This document shows positions 1-7,791 of a stretch of DNA of 7,791 nucleotides, one piece after another. A program made the translations under genes and the position numbers. The notes under the pieces were generated by a model. The model did no database searches. It was not told the DNA's origin and saw nothing but the letters and a program-made list of their open reading frames with translations. Within the stretch, counting starts at the first letter, position 1. The number at the start of each line of letters is the position of its first letter. Source of the DNA: Candidatus Aerophobus profundus SCGC AAA252-L23 (GTDB lineage Bacteria; Aerophobota; Aerophobia; Aerophobales; Aerophobaceae); the NCBI GenBank assembly GCA_000402295.1, contig AQRW01000076.1, positions 1 to 7,791 on the forward strand, written 5' to 3'.

Positions 1-224
1 CAGACTTGTAGGTACTGGACATAGGCTCGAACCTCCACCATTTCTCCCCTGAGACGAGAGTTGACCGAATAGGTGTTGTGTAAGACGCGAATGGTACTGG
101 CCGGACCCACCCTGACCACTTCCTTTTGGCAATCATCAAGCCGGCATCTGGGCAGAGATTTAAGCTGGGCCATCTCTTCCTGGAGGCGTTTTTGTCTGCC
201 TGCATTAAGTTGACGGAATAGCCG
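1..224 (-). mobile_element. IS21-family transposase IstA, C-terminal fragment
   Basis: Reading the minus strand from base 224 to the window edge gives 74 uninterrupted codons. They begin RLFRQLNAGRQKR and contain STIRVLHNTYSVNSRLRGE followed by VEVRAYVQYLQV. The YSV-x-SRL-x-GE-x-VEVR pattern is typical of the C-terminal domain of IS21-type IstA transposases (Mu transposase C-terminal fold). The DNA-binding and DDE catalytic parts, which should precede it, are absent: upstream DNA belongs to a different gene in another frame. This is therefore a 5'-truncated remnant that runs off the left edge, not a clean IS end. No terminal repeats or target duplication can be seen. Family assignment is by motif recognition only. 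Confidence 0.65.
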
Positions 225-595
225 GTGATAAGGGCAATAACATCTTTGTTTTTGGAAAAAAAGGCGGGGTTATTGAAATCGTTCCAGGCAGCTTGCATCA
301 CCTCGCCAAAGGTTAGGTTGCCTGGAGTAATATGGATGGTATGTTTTATTTGCCCAAGGAGCTTTCTCTTTTGTTTATTACTTGGATCTTCCACGAAAAC
401 AATTAAGTCATCTGTATCAAATCCGTCAATTTTACCCTGTAGTTTTATTTCTCTAATCGGCCAGCACGGCAAACAAGGCGCAAACCCACCTGTGAGCATT
501 AGTGTGACAAAAGAAGCCTGAATATGCGCCTCGAAATGCCCACCACCGCCACCGGTCGAAAAAGGATTGCTGAGTTGTTTGCTGGTGTTGCTCAT
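222..595 (-). pseudogene. N-terminal fragment of a Cap4/DUF4297-like nuclease (probable nuclease-NTPase), truncated
   Basis: The ATG at 595-593 overlaps the hsdS stop as ATGA, and a strong ribosome site AGGAGG lies 7 bases upstream (603-608). About 125 codons read as a coherent nuclease domain: a glycine-rich start (PFSTGGGGGHFEAH, E22), then KIDGFDTDDLIVF (D57 to D63), then GQIKHT (Q82 and K84). This spacing suits a PD-(D/E)XK fold with a Q-x-K variant. A conserved-looking AAWNDFNNP and VIALITG follow. From memory, such N-termini belong to large proteins with a downstream P-loop NTPase region, which is missing here. After VIALITG (about base 222) the frame stays open to base 1 but encodes an out-of-frame IstA sequence, so any product would be chimeric. 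The subfamily name is tentative; loss of the C-terminal part is well supported. Confidence 0.7.
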
Positions 596-1830
596 AACCC
601 AGCCTCCTCAACGAACTTCTCTGCATCTGGAACACGCAGCTCGCCGGAGATCAGCTTCGGCAGCAGCGTGTCGCGGAGCGAGGCGAGAGTTGCCTCCTCG
701 TTATCGTTTGCATTGATCTTTTGAAAAAGCGGATCAATTTGCTCGTCAAAAGCAGTCAATACCTTTTCAGAAGGAACTAAGATATTGCTCATATACGCTA
801 AATTCCGATTCAGCCCAGGGACGGCAGAATCAGCGCTTAAGGCCGGCAAATCTTGAGATTCTAGAGCGTAGAACAGATAGTTGAGACTTGAAAAAATCCC
901 CGTCTGTTTAGCGTAGAAGGTTGTGTCAATCGGGAAGAAATCCTTCGATGACCATGTCACGATTCCGGGATTGCCTTTTCGACCAATAACAATACCGGGG
1001 CCTTTGACCAAAGCCTCATTATGTAATCCCACAGGACCATTAGAGCCGAAGACCGGTATGTTACCAAGCTTTCTGTTTGATGCCTTTAAAGCCTTTCCAT
1101 ACGCAAATTCAACCACCTCACCAATCGTCTTGACTTCCCACCCCATTGGAATCCCTCCAAGTTCAGAATCTTGGAAGCTGTCGGGAAAGAGCACGGCGAT
1201 CCCGCTGGGCAGACCGGGGTCACGGCCTTCAGCTTTGGCGCGCACCGGGTCGAAATCCACGAACCAGGATTTGAAGATAGCGCGGGCCATCGACTCCAGC
1301 GTCTCGTTCATCCGCCGGTTCAATTCAATCTTGTCGTCCAACGATCCGAGGATGTGGGCAATGGCGCGTTGTTCGGCTATCGGAGGAACGGATAAAGGAA
1401 TACTTGAGAATCTGGATTTTGATACATTGGTATATACAGAACCTCCACCTCCAACAGCATCAAGGGCTCCTCTGAGCTGGGTAAAAACATAATAAAGGTA
1501 GAGAGGATAAACTTTTTCTTGGTCACATATTACGCTGTTGATTTGTTGGTTTGTGAAACTGTCTTTAGTAGTGATCCCGCATTTCCCGATTGTTGCTATA
1601 CAGCTCATCATCACGGAGTCTTTTGGCAGGTGGCATGATTTCATAACCTCGGCGCCTGCTTCACTCAACGAACGTGCGGTTTCCGACACAAAAACTGAAG
1701 ATCCCATATCTGGGATCGCAATGAATGGATACCGGCCCATGAAATATTCGGGTTTTTTGGTGCTGGGGGTCTTGCCAGTTACAACTTTGCCGAGTTCCCC
1801 GATTTTGTAGTTATGCCACTCACTCACCAT
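592..1830 (-). CDS. hsdS: Type I restriction-modification specificity subunit HsdS
   Basis: This 412-residue protein is the usual HsdS length and sets the DNA target of the type I methylase and restriction complex. It has two target recognition domains (roughly residues 5-150 and 230-352), each followed by a conserved helical spacer. The first spacer carries PPIAEQRAIAHILGSLDDKI and AIFKSWFVDFDPVRAKAEG (151-200). The second carries AFDEQIDPLFQKI and LRDTLLPKLISGELRV (360-400). The ATG at 1830 is chosen because GGAGGT (1839-1844) sits 8 bases upstream and the protein then starts in recognition-domain style. The longer frame to 1896 only re-reads the duplicated hsdM tail out of frame. The start overlaps that 27-codon remnant by 11 bases, and the stop overlaps the next gene as ATGA. 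No truncation is visible. Confidence 0.95.
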   Translation of the reverse strand: MVSEWHNYKIGELGKVVTGKTPSTKKPEYFMGRYPFIAIPDMGSSVFVSETARSLSEAGAEVMKSCHLPKDSVMMSCIATIGKCGITTKDSFTNQQINSVICDQEKVYPLYLYYVFTQLRGALDAVGGGGSVYTNVSKSRFSSIPLSVPPIAEQRAIAHILGSLDDKIELNRRMNETLESMARAIFKSWFVDFDPVRAKAEGRDPGLPSGIAVLFPDSFQDSELGGIPMGWEVKTIGEVVEFAYGKALKASNRKLGNIPVFGSNGPVGLHNEALVKGPGIVIGRKGNPGIVTWSSKDFFPIDTTFYAKQTGIFSSLNYLFYALESQDLPALSADSAVPGLNRNLAYMSNILVPSEKVLTAFDEQIDPLFQKINANDNEEATLASLRDTLLPKLISGELRVPDAEKFVEEAGL

Positions 1831-1897
1831 AGCCCAGCACCTCCAAGTTATTTTTGATGGCGGCTTCGAGCTGGTCGTCTTCGGCAAACTGCCCATA
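1827..1897 (-). repeat. hsdM-tail direct repeat, copy B (before hsdS)
   Basis: This 71-base segment aligns without gaps to 3110-3180, with about 61 of 71 bases identical by hand count. It covers the last HsdM-like codons, the GGAGGT site and the following start ATG. Similarity stops abruptly at TAT on the 5' side. Several differences are at third codon positions, and the HsdM-like frame is kept. Confidence 0.9.
1839..1844 (-). promoter_or_regulatory. Ribosome binding site of hsdS, inside the hsdM-tail repeat
   Basis: GGAGGT lies 8 bases before the hsdS ATG and fixes that start. The same hexamer at the same spacing occurs at 3122-3127 before the DUF1016 gene. In both places it is also coding sequence, for Leu-Glu-Val of the HsdM tail. 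Confidence 0.8.
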
Positions 1898-1907
1898 CCA
1901 CATGATT

Positions 1908-3102
1908 TTACTCTCCACCACTCGCCTCCCGCATCTTCTCTTCCAAAAAGCGCTGGATTTCTTCCCTTCTCGGCAGTTCAAGCTGATACTTGGAGACAAA
2001 CAAGTTGTTGTCCATGCCAGCGAGGGCGTATTCCACCAGGGCGTGGTCCTTTTGTGTACAAAGCAAGATGCCGACCGGCGGGTTGTCGCTTTTGGTCATC
2101 ATGTTCTTCCGATACCAGCTCACATAGGTGTTGAGCTGGCCGAGGTTTTCGTGGGTGAAGGACTCGATCTTCAGCTCTACCAGTACGTGGCATTTGAGAA
2201 TGCGATGATAGAAGACCAGATCCACAAAGCCGTAGGTGTGGCCGATCAAAATACGTTTCTGCCGCGCCTCGAAACAGAAACCGTGCCCCAGTTCCAAAAG
2301 AAAGTCTTGGAGTTTATCCAGCAGGGCTTGCTCGAGGTCGGACTCGTGCATCACCTCGCGGGATTTGATCCCAAGGAACTCGAAGACGTACGGATCGCGG
2401 ATAGATAGTTTGGGCTCAACTTGGTCGGCACCAGACTGTACCAGTTCCGCCAGTTTCTCCTTGTTCTCAGACAGGCCGGAGCGCTCGTAGTAGAGACTGC
2501 CGATTTGCCGCTTGAGTTCACGGACCGACCAGTTTCCCCGGATGCACTCGATTTCGTAGAAGGAGCGTTTCAGTGAGTCGTCTATGGCGATCAGCTCACA
2601 GAAGTGACTAAACGACAAGGAGTTAACGAGTCTGTCGGGAGGGAATCTCAATTCGGCGGGTGCTGATTTCCTAGTTGTTGGAGTGGCCGGAGAAGAAGAT
2701 TTAAAAATCACCGATTTCCGAATGGCGGCGGGGATGGCCTCGGCGAATTTGGCAGACATCATCTGCCAAATTGGATCAGGGAGGAGTCCGTGGTAAGATT
2801 CGGCGGACACTGTCTGCCAAATCTCCGGGTAGGTCAGGTAGAATTGCCTGTATAGCCGCAGTGAACGGGGCGCACAACCTTCCACAGCTGTTTCTCTGAG
2901 TCTTTGGGAGAGCGATGATAAGAGGTTTTCTCCATATCTCGCCCGGTCCGTACCGTTTTGCTCGTATTCCCGGACATAGGCCCCAATAAACCAATTCCTC
3001 AACGTCAGGCTGATATTGATGGCCCGCCCTGCCTGAGCCGCCATGTATTCATGCGTCCACCGAATGGCGGCAACCAGTGCGCTGAAGTCGAAACTTGCGA
3101 GT

Positions 3103-3113
<11 letters not shown>
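1908..3113 (-). CDS. DUF1016/YhcG-type PD-(D/E)XK nuclease between hsdM and hsdS
   Basis: This 401-residue protein has an N-terminal DUF1016-type helical domain (about 1-95: NWFIGAYVREYEQ, RYGENLLSSLSQRL, SLRLYRQFYLTYP). A linker (96-165) and a C-terminal YhcG-type nuclease domain (about 240-395) follow. The likely catalytic set is E261 in ESDLEQALLDKL, D298 in GFVDLVFYHR, E313 and K315 in VELK, and Q326 in GQLNTY, so the active site looks complete. The linker repeats IWQTVSAE and IWQMMSAK. The ATG at 3113 overlaps hsdM by 11 bases and has GGAGGT 8 bases upstream; the open frame further upstream is only the shadow of hsdM. Genes of this family often lie inside type I restriction operons. Their cellular role is not settled, and DNA cleavage or processing is inferred from the fold. 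Confidence 0.92.
2746..2772. repeat. Perfect 11-base inverted repeat in the DUF1016 linker
   Basis: AATTTGGCAGA (2746-2756) and TCTGCCAAATT (2762-2772) are perfect reverse complements around a 5-base loop. A further copy of TCTGCCAAAT stands at 2813-2822. The direct copies arise from the repeated IWQ(T/M)xSA codons of the linker, so the palindrome may be a by-product of the peptide repeat rather than a regulatory site. Confidence 0.7.
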
Positions 3114-4653
<1,540 letters not shown>

Positions 4654-4674
4654 GTATTTCCTGTTTCGTTACTT

Positions 4675-4738
4675 GCCCAACGGGTACGCTCACCGGCGCG
4701 GCAAAAGCGCCCCGTCCGAGTGGAGCGCCTTCTTAGCT
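4675..4738 (-). other. attC-like folded site between the AbiGi-like gene and hsdM
   Basis: The gap between the AbiGi-like stop and hsdM holds a two-part stem. In plus coordinates, CGCT (4687-4690) pairs with AGCG (4724-4727) and CAC (4691-4693) with GTG (4720-4722), leaving G4723 unpaired. Inside, GGCGC (4695-4699) pairs with GCGCC (4707-4711). In gene direction the segment ends with GTTGGGC (4681-4675), which matches the integron R' core GTTRRRY. An extra C in the first L-type arm, just after the gene stop, and a terminal GTTRRRY are hallmarks of attC sites. The opposing R'' box is degenerate (AGCTAAG against RYYYAAC). No U-tract follows, so an intrinsic terminator is less likely. It may be a decayed cassette site or only a hairpin. 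Confidence 0.45.
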
Positions 4739-4741
4739 TGA

Positions 4742-5431
4742 TTAAAATTGATCGCAGTCGTCGGCATCTATCATCATCGGCATATGTTTATTGAAATATT
4801 TATCCATTTGGTCATCGTTTAGTATTAATTTTCTTGTTTTTTCATTTGGGAATACAATTATGGATACTTTTTCTGGGGGAAACCTAAAATAAGGCGTATC
4901 GCCTTCAAGTTTAGTCCAATCAGGATACTTATTATTCAATTTACAGAGTACCATGCGCCATTCGAATTCATCGTAATGAATCAATTCTTCTTTATTTTGT
5001 TCAGACATTGGCTTGATGAAGCTAAGAAAGACATTCAATCCGCAAATCTTGTCTTCCCGGGATGAGATAGTCGACAAATTCGTGTTCACTACGCCTTCAT
5101 TGCGGTTCTGCATATAAAAAACGGGATTGGCACCACATTTCATTAGCCAATCTCTACGAAAGCCGATTCCCATAGGTCCATAATGTTCGATATGCTTTTT
5201 AGCATTAGTCAGTTTTAGCTCCGTAAAACATATCATTGGCATTTGAGGGATTTCGGCGGTTGTATTTGCACCTACGACGATCTCGTTATTTTCTATCTTG
5301 TTATAGCGTAGCCCTTCTAAGTATATACTCTTCAATAGATTCACATATTCTTTGCTCCAAGCATTACTACTTCGTATGCCCTCTAACTGTTTTCCAGTCC
5401 AATGAATTATAAGTTCAGATCTTGCCTTCAT
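4742..5431 (-). CDS. AbiGi-like abortive infection antitoxin-family protein
   Basis: This 229-residue soluble protein has no signal peptide or membrane segment. It resembles the AbiGi family (named for the antitoxin partner in lactococcal AbiG phage resistance): an early SELIIHWTGK, then ICFTELKLTNAKKHIEHYG and GIGFRRDWL (66-96), and YDEFEWRMVL (153-162) with the acidic-WR motif typical of the family. The start at 5431 fits the family N-terminus but lacks a clear ribosome site; a GTTAACT stands 6 bases before the ATG. No AbiGii-type toxin is adjacent: hsdM lies 88 bases downstream and a 269-base gap lies upstream. The gene is AT-rich, unlike hsdM, which suggests separate acquisition. A related DUF2971-type protein is the main alternative. 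Its biochemical activity is unknown. Confidence 0.7.
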   Translation of the reverse strand: MKARSELIIHWTGKQLEGIRSSNAWSKEYVNLLKSIYLEGLRYNKIENNEIVVGANTTAEIPQMPMICFTELKLTNAKKHIEHYGPMGIGFRRDWLMKCGANPVFYMQNRNEGVVNTNLSTISSREDKICGLNVFLSFIKPMSEQNKEELIHYDEFEWRMVLCKLNNKYPDWTKLEGDTPYFRFPPEKVSIIVFPNEKTRKLILNDDQMDKYFNKHMPMMIDADDCDQF

Positions 5432-5700
5432 ATATCAAGTTAACGGATGCGAGATAAGCAGAAGATTCCACGTATCACCCGCGTCCGTATGTAAACGCCG
5501 GTTCTTTCTACTTTATTGAGCTAATAAACAGAGTACAAGCAATGCCTGTGAAGTCAATGGCCAAATATCCCGCACCTCATAGGTCAGAGCTGCGTAGCGG
5601 TTCTGACCTATCGTAGAAGTCGCCAGCCGACGTGAAACACAGCGAAACACTGGTCTGGTGAACTAACTGGTTATGCCTCGTTTGTCAAAAGAAAACTCTC
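5432..5700. other. Non-coding gap with one strong hairpin
   Basis: I see no convincing gene here on either strand. The gap contains the hairpin at 5579-5611 and, on the minus strand, a weak promoter-like pair TTGTAC (5538-5533) and TAAAGT (5515-5510) with 17-base spacing that could serve the AbiGi-like gene. GTTAACT (5444-5438), just before that gene, is one base off an integron GTTRRRY core. Confidence 0.5.
5579..5611. repeat. 33-base hairpin with a 10-base perfect stem
   Basis: ATAGGTCAGA (5579-5588) and TCTGACCTAT (5602-5611) are perfect reverse complements. The bases between them extend the stem by Watson-Crick and G-T pairs down to a 3-base loop (5594-5596). No T-run follows on either strand, so it is not a standard intrinsic terminator. 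It could act as an RNA processing or protection stem after the exported-protein gene, a protein-binding palindrome, or part of an old recombination site. Confidence 0.75.
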
Positions 5701-6303
5701 CTACCGAATCGATTCATATGCTGAAATCTGATTGTTAGAGCAATACACAATCATGTCAAACTGAGGATACCACTTGCTCCAGCACCTCCCAATTATCTGA
5801 TATTCCTCGCTATTTTTTCCGTAATGTGAAATCATTTGGGACAGCTCTTGTAAAGCTTCGTTCATTTGACTCATACAGTATTTTTGCATTTCAAAGTCGG
5901 AAGACCATTTATTAGTACAATGCTCTCGGATATCAGATTCGATATTATTTTCTCTATCTTTGACACCTGAAGTTTCTTCTGACTTCATACTATTGTAGGC
6001 TGAGATTTGGTTTTCAGAGCAATAGGCAACCATATCCATTTGGGGGTACCACTTGTTCCAGCATCTACCTATGATTTTGTATTCCTCACCTTGTTTGCCA
6101 TAACGTTCAATAAAACTTGATACTTTTCCCCACCCTTCCCTCATTTGTTCAATGCAGTATTGTTGCATCTCATAATCAGAAGACCACTTTTGTTTACAGT
6201 AGGAATTTATATCCTTCTGAGTATCTCCAGCATTGGCGTGAGGGACTTGAAAAGCAATTGCAATGAAAAGAAAAATAGGAATAAACAACTTTGCCGTTTT
6301 CAT
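5701..6303 (-). CDS. Exported protein with two tandem eight-cysteine repeats
   Basis: This is a 200-residue protein of unknown function. Residues 1-25 form a Sec signal peptide (Lys-containing start, hydrophobic LFIPIFLFIAIAF, AxA site A23-A25), with no lipobox cysteine, so the mature protein should be periplasmic or secreted. It contains two repeats, about 30-107 and 124-200. Both have the exact spacing C-x13-C-x30-C-x13-C (C36, C50, C81, C95 and C129, C143, C174, C188). Each half-repeat carries C-x2-KW followed by M-x2-YC, giving four copies of one motif; ISAY ends each repeat. The cysteines are probably disulfide-bonded in the periplasm. The ATG overlaps the stop of the Mrr-type gene as ATGA, with AGAGGT about 8 bases upstream, so the two are co-translated. 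A secreted partner beside a cytoplasmic nuclease is unexpected. Confidence 0.85.
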   Translation of the reverse strand: MKTAKLFIPIFLFIAIAFQVPHANAGDTQKDINSYCKQKWSSDYEMQQYCIEQMREGWGKVSSFIERYGKQGEEYKIIGRCWNKWYPQMDMVAYCSENQISAYNSMKSEETSGVKDRENNIESDIREHCTNKWSSDFEMQKYCMSQMNEALQELSQMISHYGKNSEEYQIIGRCWSKWYPQFDMIVYCSNNQISAYESIR

Positions 6304-7791
6304 CGACTATACCTCTTTTGTTCTGCCAACAACTTTTTCGCTTCCTTTAGATCAATCTTGGCTCTATGTCCATGCTTTTCGAGTAAATGCAATAAATTGC
6401 TACCGTTTAAGAGTGTCAATGGTTTCCCCTTGGCAAATTCATAAGCATCAGGACCATAATTTGCTGTTGTAACCAGAATTCCCTTTGTGGCACCTTCATT
6501 TACTACGGTTCCGTATAAATCTCTTACGGCAGAAACTCCAACCACATTTGTATACCGCTTTGCTTGAATTACGATCTTTCCCCCTCGTATTGGGTCTGGA
6601 TCAAAGGCAACCGCATCAACACCACCGTCCCGACTCGCTTGAGTTATTTTTACTTCACCACCAGAGCTGACAAATTCCTTCTCAAAAATCTCGCGAATCA
6701 AATTTTCAAAATCTTGCCAATCCATCGTAGCAAGGTTATCAGATTCGTCCACACCATCTACCACGTCATACGCCGAAATAAAACGTCGATCCTCTCTGTC
6801 GATACTGATGATTGGTGCAATAGGCGACAAACCATGCAACTTACTGCTGCCGACCCCTCTTAGTTGGTTGAAACATGCCTTTGGGTCTACTTTTCCTAAA
6901 TTGATTGCGAAAAACTCATCTTTAGACGCTTGAAGAGACATTATGCAAGAGTTTGCATTCTGACCAGTCGCTTTATCTATTGAATCAACCCACCCGTTGA
7001 ATACAATAGAATCGAGCGCATTTACAACATCTGCCTCATACAATTCGTGAATTGTCCTTAGCGCAATCTGATACAAAAGCCCGTCATATAATTTATTTAA
7101 CGCGGCATTTGATAGATTGGTTTCCGTGAAATCGTCCCTTGAAATGATATATTTCACAGTCTTAACGGTTGACAGACTGTCTATATCAGGAAGAGAATAA
7201 TCGACAATCAATATTTTTGTGTCGGCTTGATAGTCAAGATCCCATTCTTGAGGGAAATAGTCTGGGTATTCCGAATTTGTTAATACCATTTCACAGTAAT
7301 CAGAAATTGCACCTGGCTCTTTATTTAGGTATTGGTTCTTCTTTTCCAATATTCTTTTATTACCTTCTTCCTGCTTTTCTTCATACTTGCGTTTATTGAT
7401 TTCCCAATTCTTGACACTTTCCGCATAATCAGCTTCTAATTTCTTGTTTTTCTGCTGAGCTTGGCGCTTCTGTTTCTCCCAAGCCTCATGATCAGAAATA
7501 AACTTCCTTTCTGCTTCATCTTTTTTTCTTTTTCTTGATTTAGAGGACAGTCTATCGAAGAAGCTTAGATTAGGCTGATATTTCGCCTCTGATCTATTGG
7601 GTTCGGAAAGAGCGAGTGCAAGCTTGGCCTTGGCGGGCTTCTTCTCTGGGTATTTTGTCTTGTTTATCAAGCTATTCCAATCAATTACATCATCCACTTT
7701 TAACGTATGCAATAGTATTGTCTCGAGTTGGTTGATGGCTTCTTGCACTTCATTTGTTTTAGTTATTGCCAATTCTTTCTTTTCTTCTTTG
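6300..7791 (-). CDS. Mrr-type restriction endonuclease with coiled-coil N-terminus (5' end beyond window)
   Basis: The frame is open to the window edge. The first in-window start is a TTG at 7772-7770, and upstream codons (mostly Lys and Glu) continue the protein, so the N-terminus probably lies outside. Counted from that TTG there are 490 residues. Residues 75-150 are Lys/Glu/Gln-rich coiled coil, 160-340 a middle region I do not recognise, and 350-470 an Mrr-like PD-(D/E)XK domain. That domain has E357 in DFENLIREIFE, D386 in RDGGVDAV, Q403 and K405 in IVIQAKRY, then GILVTTANYGPDAYEFA and a LLNGSNLLHLL ending. All catalytic positions are present. Mrr relatives cut DNA, often modified DNA, in the cytoplasm; the substrate here is unknown. 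It overlaps the exported-protein gene by 4 bases. It is AT-rich compared with the hsd genes. Confidence 0.85.
   Translation of the reverse strand, partial: KEEKKELAITKTNEVQEAINQLETILLHTLKVDDVIDWNSLINKTKYPEKKPAKAKLALALSEPNRSEAKYQPNLSFFDRLSSKSRKRKKDEAERKFISDHEAWEKQKRQAQQKNKKLEADYAESVKNWEINKRKYEEKQEEGNKRILEKKNQYLNKEPGAISDYCEMVLTNSEYPDYFPQEWDLDYQADTKILIVDYSLPDIDSLSTVKTVKYIISRDDFTETNLSNAALNKLYDGLLYQIALRTIHELYEADVVNALDSIVFNGWVDSIDKATGQNANSCIMSLQASKDEFFAINLGKVDPKACFNQLRGVGSSKLHGLSPIAPIISIDREDRRFISAYDVVDGVDESDNLATMDWQDFENLIREIFEKEFVSSGGEVKITQASRDGGVDAVAFDPDPIRGGKIVIQAKRYTNVVGVSAVRDLYGTVVNEGATKGILVTTANYGPDAYEFAKGKPLTLLNGSNLLHLLEKHGHRAKIDLKEAKKLLAEQKRYSR

Larger units (their letters stand above)
1820..1903 (-). 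pseudogene. 27-codon remnant of the hsdM 3' end, upstream of hsdS
   Basis: Four bases after the DUF1016 gene stop, an ATG (1903-1901) opens a 27-codon frame ending in TGA (1820-1822). It encodes GQFAEDDQLEAAIKNNLEV followed by LGYGE, nearly the same as the last residues of HsdM (QFAEADQLEATIRKNLEV, LGYGG). A GGAG lies about 10 bases before the ATG, so it could be translated as a leader peptide. Its end overlaps the hsdS ATG by 11 bases, the overlap also seen between hsdM and the DUF1016 gene. I read it as the original hsdM-hsdS junction left behind when the nuclease gene was inserted. Whether the peptide is made is unknown; its likely value is to carry ribosomes and the GGAGGT site to hsdS. 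Confidence 0.8.

Noticed and set aside
225..521. Plus-strand open frame of 98 codons at the left end
   Set aside because: The minus strand here encodes a coherent nuclease domain with catalytic-type motifs, so the plus-strand frame is a shadow.
923..1492. Plus-strand open frame of 189 codons opposite hsdS
   Set aside because: It is antisense to the conserved spacer and recognition domains of HsdS, and its protein resembles nothing I know.
1831..1896. Longer hsdS start at 1896
   Set aside because: The 22 extra residues are the duplicated hsdM tail read in the wrong frame. The ATG at 1830 is preceded by GGAGGT at good spacing.
2746..2772. Operator palindrome inside the DUF1016 gene
   Set aside because: The repeats coincide with repeated linker codons in mid-gene, so a protein-level explanation is simpler.
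5579..5611. Intrinsic terminator
   Set aside because: The stem is strong, but no T-run follows on either strand.
5438..5676. Complete attC site spanning the gap between the exported-protein and AbiGi-like genes
   Set aside because: GCATAAC (5676-5670) and GTTAACT (5444-5438) are each near-matches to R boxes, but they are about 239 bases apart, longer than usual attC sites, and I found no matching L arms.

Overview
The window looks like part of a bacterial defence island. All recognisable genes are on the minus strand, so the reading order is from high to low coordinates. The type I restriction genes and a classic Sec signal peptide fit a Gram-negative, probably proteobacterial, host. I cannot name a species. 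Base composition is mosaic: positions about 600-4740 (hsd genes) are clearly GC-richer than the AT-rich block 4742-7791, which suggests separate origins.

Right block (7791-5701): an Mrr-type restriction endonuclease, still open at the window edge, overlaps by 4 bases (ATGA) a gene for a small exported protein. That protein consists of two tandem repeats with an identical eight-cysteine spacing. A 269-base non-coding gap with a strong hairpin follows.

Middle block (5431-4654): an AbiGi-like gene (abortive infection antitoxin family) with no visible toxin partner. The 88 bases after it fold like an integron attC site, so the gene may be an old cassette.

Left block (4653-592): a type I methylation module in the order hsdM, DUF1016/YhcG-type PD-(D/E)XK nuclease, hsdS. 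The 3' end of hsdM is present twice: once as the true hsdM end, overlapping the nuclease start by 11 bases, and again as a 27-codon remnant after the nuclease, overlapping the hsdS start by the same 11 bases. The nuclease gene therefore sits between two diverged copies of the hsdM tail. This reads as a past insertion between hsdM and hsdS that kept translational coupling at both joints.

Left edge (595-1): hsdS overlaps by ATGA a gene beginning with a Cap4/DUF4297-like nuclease domain. After about 125 codons its family-like sequence stops and is replaced, in another frame, by the C-terminal part of an IS21-type IstA transposase. hsdR is not in the window. If the rearrangement at about position 222 removed it, HsdM/HsdS would be a methylase without its own restriction subunit, unless hsdR lies elsewhere.

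Functionally, HsdM plus HsdS should form a sequence-specific adenine methyltransferase. The DUF1016 nuclease, the Mrr-type enzyme, the AbiGi-like protein and the truncated nuclease are accessory or independent defence parts. Functions come from family recognition by eye; no database search was run.
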